A DNA stretch of 13,972 nt from CAZQCV01 sp964591665 (GTDB taxonomy: Bacteria > Patescibacteriota > Minisyncoccia > Phycocordibacterales > UBA9973), in contig CAZQCV010000019.1 in the NCBI GenBank assembly GCA_964591665.1, positions 1-13,972 of the forward strand, written 5' to 3'. Positions 1 through 5,897 of the stretch are shown here, one piece after another. The notes beneath the pieces are model-generated. The model did no database searches. It was given only the letters and a program-made list of their open reading frames with translations, and was not told the origin of the DNA. A program made the position numbers and the translations under genes. Position 1 is the first letter of the stretch. Every line of letters starts with the position of its first letter.

Positions 1-141
1 ATTAAGCGGTGTCGGTGCGTTTTGTGGAAACGCAGGTGCGCCAACATAGTTGTCAGCAAACACACTTACACCGATCCCGAGCACAAGTGCGAGAGCGATC
101 ACGCCACCTACCTGTGCGAATTTTTTGAGAAATGGTTTCAT
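1..141 (-). CDS. Partial secreted protein, N-terminus only
   Basis: The minus strand reads an ATG at 141 followed by 47 open codons to the window edge, so only the N-terminus is present. It begins MKPFLKKFAQ, continues with a hydrophobic stretch at about residues 12-27 and then VFADNY, a classical signal peptide with likely cleavage after Ala29. The mature part begins Pro/Ala-rich. Function cannot be assigned from this fragment. It lies downstream of, and in the same direction as, the repeat protein at 328-1326, but a terminator at 251-289 and a candidate promoter at 185-213 suggest its own transcript. No Shine-Dalgarno sequence is visible before the ATG. Confidence 0.6.
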   Translation of the reverse strand, partial: MKPFLKKFAQVGGVIALALVLGIGVSVFADNYVGAPAFPQNAPTPLN

Positions 142-184
142 ATAAATTTCGTATGATATGTATTGTCTATTAATAAGTGATTTC

Positions 185-213
185 ATTGTACCACAACCAG
201 AAAAAGAAAGCAT
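185..213 (-). promoter_or_regulatory. Candidate promoter of the left-edge secreted gene
   Basis: On the minus strand an extended -10, TGGTACAAT, has its hexamer at 185-190, 43 bases upstream of the ATG at 141. The -35 region (about 208-213) is poor. It overlaps the 10-mer GCATGCATCC at 210-219, which also occurs in the palindrome at 4818-4845. Confidence 0.35.
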
Positions 214-250
214 GCATCCTGTGGATAAAAAATCTGTAAGAATATTTAGA

Positions 251-289
251 AATACAAAAAACACCCAGCAATGGGGTGTCTTTTGTATT
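251..289 (-). terminator. Intrinsic terminator of the repeat-protein gene
   Basis: A long inverted repeat: nine bases (251-259) pair with 281-289, one mismatch follows at 260/280, then ACACCC (261-266) pairs with GGGTGT (274-279) around a 7-base loop. Read on the minus strand the inner stem is followed by a T-run. It sits 39 bases beyond the stop of the minus-strand gene at 328. Confidence 0.75.
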
Positions 290-327
290 GTACAGTGTAT
301 TTTATTGTCGTTTATATAGATATGTAA

Positions 328-1326
328 TTAGAAAAACTTTGGAAATAGTTTATGGAATAATGATTTTATGGGACCATCTGTCTTTGCAGGTTTCATACTT
401 TGGAAAACCTGATCTTTTGAAAGCCCTTTATCAGTAATAATCTGACCGACCGTTTTACCACTATCGAGTGACGCTTTGAGATCTGTTGTCGTCATACCGA
501 GCGCCTTTGCGAGAGCTTCGTCATGTTTTGCCTGACCTTCTGTCATATTTTTAAGTATTCCATCTGCTTGTGCCTGGGTGAGTTTGCCTGCCGTTACCTG
601 CGCTGCAAGTTCTGTTTTGAATTCCGCATCATGTGATGCTTTCAACGCCGCCATCACTGTAGCTTTGTTAAGTCCAAGTGACGTGATTGTCTCATCAAGT
701 GTTTTTCCTGCATCACGGTCAGCCTGAACTTTTTCGACAGTGGTACCGAGCGCTGTAGCAAGTATTTGCAACTCTTTTTGTTCGTGAGCAGTTCTGTCAG
801 CAACCATCTGATCTGCTTGAGCTTGTGTTATTTTACCAGCTTTTACAGCTTCAGCGAGGCGACTTTTTTCGTTTGCTTCATGTTGTGTTTTCAATTGCGC
901 ATACACCGTTATCTTTGAGAAACCCTTGTCGGTAATAATCTGATCGATAGTTTTGCCACTTTTTATAAGTGCCTGAAGGTCTGTCTCTGTAGTACCAAGT
1001 ACTGTTGCAATCTCTTTGAGTGGTGGTATTGGTGGACGACCACCTTCTGCTCCTCGTGGGCCACTTCGGTGACCTAATTTTCCAGAATCAGATACTCCCA
1101 TATCTTTGTCTTGAAAAGATTTCACATCAGTTTTTCCTCCACTTCTCATTTCGAATGCAGGACGAGATGATTGACCATCTTGTGAAACCGCTACTGTGGT
1201 TTCTGCTGCATGCGCACTACCCGCAAGCGCAAGTCCGAGCATTGGAATAAGTGCGTACAGTGCTTTTTTATTTGTTTTTTTATTTTTTGGTTTTGCTTTC
1301 ATATAATAGTTATTTTGTATACTCAT
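328..1326 (-). CDS. Secreted protein with 83-residue tandem repeats, function unknown
   Basis: A 332-residue exported protein. A lysine-rich n-region (residues 10-21), hydrophobic core (22-36) and AHA motif at 38-40 give a signal peptide cleaved near Ala40. A Gly/Pro/Ser-rich segment (about 50-101) is followed by two and a half copies of an 83-residue unit: ATVLGTT at 107, ATALGTT at 190 and AKALGMT at 273. Each unit has a helix-turn pattern of the form GKT(I/L/V)xxxI and, in the two full copies, a second module AGK(I/L)TQAQAD (163-172, 246-255). That module resembles the YckD/DUF2680 type of small secreted repeat, by eye only. The protein ends in a basic-aromatic tail. An alternative start at Met9 (position 1302) gives a more usual signal peptide, and a TATACA box lies just upstream of it. 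The gene is divergent from the ECF sigma operon and may belong to its regulon, but this is inference. Confidence 0.85.
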   Translation of the reverse strand: MSIQNNYYMKAKPKNKKTNKKALYALIPMLGLALAGSAHAAETTVAVSQDGQSSRPAFEMRSGGKTDVKSFQDKDMGVSDSGKLGHRSGPRGAEGGRPPIPPLKEIATVLGTTETDLQALIKSGKTIDQIITDKGFSKITVYAQLKTQHEANEKSRLAEAVKAGKITQAQADQMVADRTAHEQKELQILATALGTTVEKVQADRDAGKTLDETITSLGLNKATVMAALKASHDAEFKTELAAQVTAGKLTQAQADGILKNMTEGQAKHDEALAKALGMTTTDLKASLDSGKTVGQIITDKGLSKDQVFQSMKPAKTDGPIKSLFHKLFPKFF

Positions 1327-1428
1327 TTAGTTAATAAAAGTAATTAGTTATCGCTTGTCGAGGTCACTATGTGCACGAGATGACCTGACATATATTACTA
1401 CAACGGAGTATGCAAAATATTACATGGG

Positions 1429-1459
1429 ACATATATATGTAATAAAAACATATATATGT
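1429..1459. promoter_or_regulatory. Two identical 12-bp palindromes upstream of the ECF sigma gene
   Basis: ACATATATATGT occurs at 1429-1440 and again at 1448-1459. Each copy is perfectly self-complementary and the starts are 19 bp apart. The second copy ends 2 bases before the -10 box, so a protein bound here would cover the -35 and spacer region. They look like an operator for a dimeric regulator or a special promoter element. AT-rich dyads can arise by chance, but an exact duplication at this position is less likely to. Confidence 0.5.
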
Positions 1460-1461
1460 TG

Positions 1462-1467
1462 TATTAT
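1462..1467 (+). promoter_or_regulatory. -10 box of the ECF sigma operon
   Basis: TATTAT preceded by TTG, ending 8 bases before the ATG at 1476. No good -35 is visible because the palindromes occupy that region. The predicted start of transcription is 1-2 bases before the ATG, so the mRNA would be essentially leaderless. Confidence 0.5.
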
Positions 1468-1475
1468 AGAAAGAG

Positions 1476-2045
1476 ATGGAAGCGTTAGAAGATACAGATG
1501 AAGTAATAGCAGCTCGTATACAAGCAGGATATCAGAACGATGTCGGCATACTTATTGATAGATACGAACCAAAGCTAAGACGATACCTTGAGAAAAACAT
1601 TCGCACACGTGATGACGTCACTGATATCGTACAGGAAGTATTTATAAAAGCATATATCAACATTCATCGATTTGATACCAAGCAGCGTTTTTCGCCGTGG
1701 ATATATCGCATCGCTCATAATGAAATGGTAAATCACATAAAAAAGAAAAAATCCTTGCCGTTCTCATGGTTCGAACCAGACGTACTCGTACCATTTCTCC
1801 AGAGCAGCACCGAGGAGGCAACATTGCTAGAGTCAGACAGAGTGTATGAGAAAGAACGCATTGAAAAGATATTAGATAAAATACCCATCGCACAAAGAGA
1901 GATACTGACATTATACTTTTACGAAGAGTTATCATACAAAGAAATCAGTGACGTGCTCCACATACCAGTCGCAACAGTAGGCGTACGACTCACCAGGGCA
2001 AAAAAACAGGTCGAGCAATTATTACAAACAGGAAACAACACATAA
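1476..2045 (+). CDS. ECF-type RNA polymerase sigma factor (sigma-70 family)
   Basis: A 189-residue protein with the two-domain ECF layout. Sigma region 2 spans about 25-92, with the core-binding helix around DVTDIVQEVFIKAY (47-60) and the -10 recognition helix around FSPWIYRIAHNEMVNH (72-87). A linker runs from 93 to 127. Region 4 spans about 128-182, with a helix-turn-helix at 152-178 (LSYKEISDVLHIPVATVGVR). It would direct RNA polymerase to a small set of promoters, typically for envelope or stress genes. Its partner is probably the 3-TM protein that starts 8 bases after its stop codon. Two palindromes lie in its promoter, so autoregulation is possible. No canonical anti-sigma gene is adjacent. 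Confidence 0.95.
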   Translation: MEALEDTDEVIAARIQAGYQNDVGILIDRYEPKLRRYLEKNIRTRDDVTDIVQEVFIKAYINIHRFDTKQRFSPWIYRIAHNEMVNHIKKKKSLPFSWFEPDVLVPFLQSSTEEATLLESDRVYEKERIEKILDKIPIAQREILTLYFYEELSYKEISDVLHIPVATVGVRLTRAKKQVEQLLQTGNNT

Positions 2046-2053
2046 AACATTAT

Positions 2054-2752
2054 ATGGAATCAATAAAACACATCATTGAGGCAAAAATAGAATCAGGAGC
2101 GCTCACACAAAAACCGAAGTGGCATTTTACACTTATACATATTGGTATGTGGGTTGGCACACTGCTCGCAGTTGTACTACTCGCGTATATGGTGGCATTT
2201 ATTTTACTCGTGGGGAAAGAGCAACATTTTACAGATCTCATAATGTTAGGACCACAAGGTATAGGGAAAATATTTCAGTATATTCCCTATCCACTCGTCG
2301 GTATAGTTATTTTGCTCATTATATTTTTGTTTACGTTAGTACATCAGTACGCATTCGTATATCGACATGCAACATTTCAAACGCTAGGATTCTTAGGCAT
2401 TATTACCGTCATGATAGCGGTTGGACTCGCACTGTTAGATAAAGAAATGAATTTTGCTCGGCTTGGTGAAAAAAGAAATATTCCTATTATACGAAGTATC
2501 CATACACGATACAGACAACCTTCAAATGAGGTTACCAGGGGTATCATTGTCGGAGTTGAGGAAGGCATGCTGCGTATCAAAGACAGAGAAGGTAATGTGT
2601 ACTGGGCACCGATACCAAAAGAGCATGAGGAAGAATATATTGGCCAACCAGTTATCCTCTTTGGACCGCGACAAGGTAACCATATTACACCATTCGGTAT
2701 TCGACCAGACAAAGAAATGAATCCCATACTGGCTCCAGCACCACTACAATAG
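2054..2752 (+). CDS. 3-TM membrane protein in operon with ECF sigma factor
   Basis: A 232-residue protein. A short amphipathic N-terminus (1-25, with KPKWHF just before the membrane) is followed by TM1 (26-53), TM2 (78-103) and TM3 (109-128), then a soluble tail (about 129-232). The tail is rich in predicted beta strands: GIIVGVEEGMLRIKDREG at 163-180, then VILFGPRQGNHITPFGIRPD at 200-219. The positive-inside rule suggests N-in, C-out. I recall similar proteins next to sigma factors in Parcubacteria, but cannot cite a family name. The location suggests a membrane sensor or regulator of the sigma factor. However, the 25-residue cytoplasmic segment is too short for a normal anti-sigma domain, so the mechanism would be unusual, or the protein may be a structural partner. 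The family and topology are seen; the role is inferred. Confidence 0.85.
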   Translation: MESIKHIIEAKIESGALTQKPKWHFTLIHIGMWVGTLLAVVLLAYMVAFILLVGKEQHFTDLIMLGPQGIGKIFQYIPYPLVGIVILLIIFLFTLVHQYAFVYRHATFQTLGFLGIITVMIAVGLALLDKEMNFARLGEKRNIPIIRSIHTRYRQPSNEVTRGIIVGVEEGMLRIKDREGNVYWAPIPKEHEEEYIGQPVILFGPRQGNHITPFGIRPDKEMNPILAPAPLQ

Positions 2753-2757
2753 TAGGC

Positions 2758-2786
2758 TCGACAAAAAGGTCCGGGTACGGTATAAT
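2758..2786 (+). promoter_or_regulatory. Sigma-70-type promoter upstream of nusA
   Basis: TCGACA at 2758-2763, a 17-base spacer and a perfect TATAAT at 2781-2786. The start would be near 2793, only about 7 bases before the hairpin at 2800. It begins 5 bases after the stop of the 3-TM gene and is the best-matching promoter upstream of nusA. Confidence 0.7.
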
Positions 2787-2799
2787 ACCCATAGGAAGT

Positions 2800-2829
2800 A
2801 GTCGGTCAAAAAACCCGACTCTTTTTATT
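2800..2829 (+). terminator. Intrinsic terminator in the nusA leader (possible attenuator)
   Basis: AGTCGG (2800-2805) pairs with CCGACT (2815-2820) around a 9-base loop, followed by CTTTTTATT. It can end transcription of the sigma/3-TM operon. It also lies inside the transcript expected from the 2758-2786 promoter, so it could attenuate nusA. A larger inverted repeat, TACGGTA (2776-2782) with TACCGTA (2842-2848), flanks it. Confidence 0.65.
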
Positions 2830-2907
2830 AAAATTTAATACCGTAGCCCACTGTATTGTAGAGTGAGATAGTATCAAAAACCTTTATATATAAGGCTAAA
2901 ATCGCAT

Positions 2908-4101
2908 ATGCTTGATATAAAAGCAGTGAATACCGCGCTTCAGACACTCGAAGAAGAACGCCGTATTCCAAAAGAAAAAATTGTAGAAGCTATTGAAACA
3001 GCACTTGCTGCTGCATACAAAAAAGACTTCGGTAAGAAAGGTCAGATCGTCCGCGCAAAAGTTGATCTAGAAAACGGAACAACAGAATTCTACCAAGTTA
3101 AGATCGTCGTTGACGAAACTACTGTTCGTATGCCTGTCGAAGGCGAAGAAGAATCAGAAACAGAAGACGACCGTGATGAAAACGATCTTCGACCACGATA
3201 TAATAGTGAACATCATATCCTTATCGACGATGCACGCCTTCTCAAGGGAAATGTACAACTCGATGACGAAATCATTTTTCCGCTTGAGGCACAAGAAGAC
3301 TTCGGTCGTATTGCAGCACAAACAGCAAAACAAGTAATCATCCAAAAAATCCGCGAAGCAGAGCGCTCACAGATCATGACAGAGTTTGGTGGTCACGAAG
3401 GTGAGACCGTTTCTGGTATGGTGCAAAAAGTAGAACGCGGTGTTGTTTATGTAGACTTCGGTCGTGCTATCGGTATCATTCCACGTGAAGAACAGATTCC
3501 AGGTGAACGACTCAATCGCGGTCAGCGCATCAAAGCATATCTCTATGCAGTAGAAGAATCACCTCGTGGTGTTTCACTCAAACTTTCTCGCAGCCATCCG
3601 AAACTTATCGAGGCACTTTTCGAATCAGAAGCACCAGAAGTTGCGAGCGGCACCGTTGAAATTCGTTCTATTGCTCGTGAACCAGGAAGTCGCTCAAAAA
3701 TCGCTGTATACTCTAACGATGAACATGTTGACCCTGTTGGTTCATGTGTGGGTCAAAAAGGTATTCGCGTAACGACCGTCATGAGTGAACTCGGTGCAGA
3801 AAAAATCGATATTATTCCATGGTCAGAAGACGGTGCAGAATACGTATCAAATGCACTTTCTCCAGCACGAGTACTCGACATACAAATAGACGAAGCTGAG
3901 CACAAAGCGCTCGTTCAAGTCGCAGATGAACAACTTTCTCTTGCGATCGGTAAAGGCGGACAAAACGTTCGTCTCGCAGCAAAACTCACTGGTTGGAAAA
4001 TTGACATAAAAGGACTAAAATCAGATGAAGTGACTTCAAGTGAAATTAATGTTGATGAAGCAGCATCCACAGAAGACGCTACTACTCCAGAAGACAATTA
4101 A
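2908..4101 (+). CDS. nusA: Transcription termination/antitermination protein NusA
   Basis: NusA binds RNA polymerase and nascent RNA and modulates pausing, intrinsic termination and antitermination. The 397-residue protein has the bacterial core layout. The N-terminal polymerase-binding domain (1-155) carries a highly acidic insert at 78-93. The S1 domain spans about 165-228 (GETVSGMVQKVERGVVYVDF). KH1 has the loop VGQKG at 281-285 and KH2 has IGKGGQNVR at 347-355. A short acidic tail ends the protein. The extra C-terminal acidic repeats found in E. coli NusA (495 residues) are absent, as in many bacteria. The start is chosen from the conserved N-terminus; no Shine-Dalgarno sequence is visible. 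The usual neighbours rimP and infB are missing here; ppa follows after 30 bases instead. The leader at 2758-2829 may provide autoregulation. Confidence 0.97.
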   Translation: MLDIKAVNTALQTLEEERRIPKEKIVEAIETALAAAYKKDFGKKGQIVRAKVDLENGTTEFYQVKIVVDETTVRMPVEGEEESETEDDRDENDLRPRYNSEHHILIDDARLLKGNVQLDDEIIFPLEAQEDFGRIAAQTAKQVIIQKIREAERSQIMTEFGGHEGETVSGMVQKVERGVVYVDFGRAIGIIPREEQIPGERLNRGQRIKAYLYAVEESPRGVSLKLSRSHPKLIEALFESEAPEVASGTVEIRSIAREPGSRSKIAVYSNDEHVDPVGSCVGQKGIRVTTVMSELGAEKIDIIPWSEDGAEYVSNALSPARVLDIQIDEAEHKALVQVADEQLSLAIGKGGQNVRLAAKLTGWKIDIKGLKSDEVTSSEINVDEAASTEDATTPEDN

Positions 4102-4131
4102 AAATTAATTCCTTCTTTAGGACAAACTCAT

Positions 4132-4716
4132 ATGGCAAACATTGATCATAAACCTTCTCGATACATGTTGAACTTGCTTCATGCACTTCCGACATTTGTC
4201 GATGAAGAGAAAGGTGTTATCAACGCAATTGTTGAGGTTTCAAAAGGCTCAATAAATAAATATGAACTTATTACCGAGTCAGGACAACTCAAACTTGATC
4301 GTGTTGGATATTCATCAATGTCATATCCGTTCAGTTATGGAGCAATTCCAATGACATGGGATTATGACAACGACCCACTTGATGTTGAGATTGTTAATAT
4401 TACAGAGCCACTCGTTCCAGGTTCTCTCGTAGAACTTAGAGTTATCGGTGTCATGAAATTCGAAGACGGTGGCGAAGTAGACGACAAGATCATTGCAGTA
4501 TTAAACGATGACAAGCGTTCTGATCATATCACAAACTACACACAGCTCGGTGAGTACTTCCAAAAAGAAACAAAATATTTTTGGGAAAATATCAAAGCGC
4601 TAAAGAAACCTGGAACAGGTATCGTAAAAGAATTTGCAGGACCACAAGAAGCAATCGCAATTATTAAAGAATGTAGCGAAAAGTACTCAAAAGAATACGC
4701 TCACAAACTAGATTAG
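4132..4716 (+). CDS. ppa: Inorganic pyrophosphatase, family I
   Basis: Cytoplasmic Mg2+-dependent enzyme that hydrolyses pyrophosphate to two phosphates and so pulls nucleic acid and aminoacyl-tRNA synthesis forward. The 194 residues contain the family I signature DNDPLDV at 79-85 (metal-binding Asp79, Asp81, Asp84). Asp117 and Lys119 lie in GGEVDDKIIAV, the counterparts of E. coli Asp102 and Lys104. Substrate-site segments VEVSKGSINKYE (34-45) and YPFSYGAIPMTW (65-76) are present. Its length is near that of E. coli Ppa (about 175), with a slightly longer N-terminus. It lies 30 bases after nusA with no promoter or terminator seen between, so it is probably co-transcribed. An AGGA 9 bases before the ATG is one of the few Shine-Dalgarno-like sequences in the window. 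A strong terminator follows. Confidence 0.97.
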   Translation: MANIDHKPSRYMLNLLHALPTFVDEEKGVINAIVEVSKGSINKYELITESGQLKLDRVGYSSMSYPFSYGAIPMTWDYDNDPLDVEIVNITEPLVPGSLVELRVIGVMKFEDGGEVDDKIIAVLNDDKRSDHITNYTQLGEYFQKETKYFWENIKALKKPGTGIVKEFAGPQEAIAIIKECSEKYSKEYAHKLD

Positions 4717-4722
4717 TTAGTC

Positions 4723-4757
4723 AAAAACACACGCCAAGATATGGCGTGTGTTTTTTA
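4723..4757 (+). terminator. Intrinsic terminator after ppa
   Basis: A 10-bp GC-rich stem, ACACACGCCA (4727-4736) with TGGCGTGTGT (4742-4751), has a 5-base loop. It is preceded by an A-run and followed by a T-run, and lies just after the ppa stop codon. Confidence 0.9.
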
Positions 4758-4806
4758 TTCACTAGATACCCTGTGCACAAACATACTTCCCAAAAAGCTC
4801 AGATTG

Positions 4807-4818
4807 TTGTACTATACT
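4807..4818 (+). promoter_or_regulatory. Candidate promoter of the coiled-coil secreted gene
   Basis: TTGTACTATACT holds a -10 box TATACT at 4813-4818. No convincing -35 is seen. The same 12-mer occurs upstream of clpP at 7486-7497. The expected start lies inside the palindrome at 4818-4845. Confidence 0.45.
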
Positions 4819-4845
4819 AGATACGGATGCATGCATCCGTATCTA
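4818..4845. repeat. 28-bp perfect palindrome at the transcription start
   Basis: Bases 4818-4845 are perfectly self-complementary (left half TAGATACGGATGCA). It starts at the last base of a -10 box and ends 7 bases before the ATG at 4853. No T-run follows, so it is not a terminator. It fits an operator for a dimeric repressor, or a strong hairpin near the start codon. Confidence 0.7.
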
Positions 4846-4852
4846 AACATAT

Positions 4853-5509
4853 ATGAAAAAAATACCTTTACTTATCATGGTTGTTGCAGGTACCAGCCTT
4901 CTCTTACCAACAGTCTATGCAGAAGACACAATACAACCACTTCCAGAAAAAGTAGCTCCTGCACCCTCACTTATCCAAAATATCAAAGAAACCCTTTTAG
5001 GATCTGATGACAAACCAGCGTTTCTTCGCGATGTGGAAGACAAGAAAGAGCAGATGCGAAAGTTTCGAGAAGAAAAAATCAAAGCAGATGCAGAAGCAGC
5101 AAGTACTACTACCGATACTCCAGATCAAACGAAAACTGACAGTACTGCAATCGAATCAAAAATAAAAGACCGAGTCGCTGATACACTTGAAAAATTAGAC
5201 GGCCTTACAAGTCGTATAGCTTCTCGTACTGAAAAACTGAAGAAGGCAGGAGCAAATGTGCAAGGAGTAGAAGACTTACTTACAAAAGCTCGTGATGCTC
5301 AAGCAGATGCAGAACTACAATATGAGCTTCTTGAGTGGAACACACTTGATGCGCAAACAATAAAAACAAATGCCGATATCCTCAAGACAATTCGCGCAGA
5401 TGTTGTATCAGTTCATGCATATCTTACAGATGCAGTGAAAGCACTTAAAGATGCGCAAACAACACTTGATAAAACAACGACAATCGTGGCAGCTAAAGAG
5501 TCAAAATAA
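4853..5509 (+). CDS. Secreted coiled-coil protein, function unknown
   Basis: A 218-residue exported protein. The signal peptide spans 1-23 (MKKIPLLIMV start, VYA at 21-23, cleavage before EDT). A charged helical segment (about 40-84) and a Thr/Ser/Asp-rich linker (84-98) lead into a long helical region (99-205) with heptad-like spacing, including LEKLDGLTSRIASRTEKLKKAG (112-133) and a second helix pair at about 140-200. This pattern resembles DUF5667-like or other envelope coiled-coil proteins frequent in CPR genomes, judged by eye only. No catalytic motif is seen. It forms an operon with the single-TM protein starting 10 bases later. The perfect palindrome just upstream suggests tight regulation. 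Confidence 0.85.
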   Translation: MKKIPLLIMVVAGTSLLLPTVYAEDTIQPLPEKVAPAPSLIQNIKETLLGSDDKPAFLRDVEDKKEQMRKFREEKIKADAEAASTTTDTPDQTKTDSTAIESKIKDRVADTLEKLDGLTSRIASRTEKLKKAGANVQGVEDLLTKARDAQADAELQYELLEWNTLDAQTIKTNADILKTIRADVVSVHAYLTDAVKALKDAQTTLDKTTTIVAAKESK

Positions 5510-5519
5510 GTATCATTTT

Positions 5520-5798
5520 ATGAATACAACAGAAAATACACATTCTCTGGAGCAAAAAACTCCTAAAAACCACCAACGGATACTTTCTATTCTTATCATT
5601 GTACTTGTAGTCGTCGCTATCATTATCGGATATATCCGACTTATGGAAAAACAATCTTCATTACAACAAGAAGAAAAAATACCTGCGCAAAAGACTCAAG
5701 TTGATACCCCAACAACAAAACAACCCGTTACCACCACACCAAGTGACGAGGTAACCGATATTGAAGCTGATCTCAAAACAACAGATATCTCATTCTAG
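5520..5798 (+). CDS. Small single-TM protein with Thr/Pro-rich tail
   Basis: A 92-residue protein starting at the ATG at 5520; the frame is open further upstream but that part overlaps the preceding gene. A polar N-terminus (1-20) is followed by one TM segment (21-41, rich in Ile/Val), a Gln/Lys/Thr/Pro-rich low-complexity stretch (44-75) and an acidic end with DIEADLKTTDI at 80-90. Topology is probably N-in, with the tail outside the membrane. No function is recognised. Its spacing of 10 bases from the secreted coiled-coil gene and the shared terminator indicate one operon, and perhaps a physical partnership at the cell surface. Confidence 0.8.
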   Translation: MNTTENTHSLEQKTPKNHQRILSILIIVLVVVAIIIGYIRLMEKQSSLQQEEKIPAQKTQVDTPTTKQPVTTTPSDEVTDIEADLKTTDISF

Positions 5799-5808
5799 TC
5801 ACCTTTTC

Positions 5809-5836
5809 AAAACACCGCACCGTCATACGGTGTTTT
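5809..5836 (+). terminator. Intrinsic terminator after the envelope gene pair
   Basis: AAAACACCG (5809-5817) pairs with CGGTGTTTT (5828-5836) around a 10-base loop. The T-run is short and forms part of the stem. Confidence 0.65.
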
Positions 5837-5862
5837 ACTATATATGACCAAATTTGCACACA

Positions 5863-5891
5863 TTGACCTCATGGTGTGTCTTTGCTAGACT
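5863..5891 (+). promoter_or_regulatory. Promoter of the trigger factor gene
   Basis: TTGACC at 5863-5868, a 17-base spacer and TAGACT at 5886-5891 with an extended -10 TGC before it. The seventh base after the -10 is the A of the ATG at 5898, so the transcript is predicted to be leaderless. Confidence 0.7.
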
Positions 5892-5897
5892 GCGGAC

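Noticed and set aside
2881..2894. CCTTTATATATAAGG before nusA as an operator
   Set aside because: It is not a perfect palindrome and does not match the ACATATATATGT elements; simple AT-rich sequence is a sufficient explanation.
4741..5007. Plus-strand open frame overlapping the 28-bp palindrome and the start of the coiled-coil gene
   Set aside because: It runs through the ppa terminator and the promoter of the next gene, and its translation has no recognisable or balanced composition.
5451..5519. Upstream extension of the small single-TM protein to an ATG at 5451
   Set aside because: It would overlap the previous gene by 59 bases and add a basic, unconserved-looking segment; the ATG at 5520 gives normal operon spacing.
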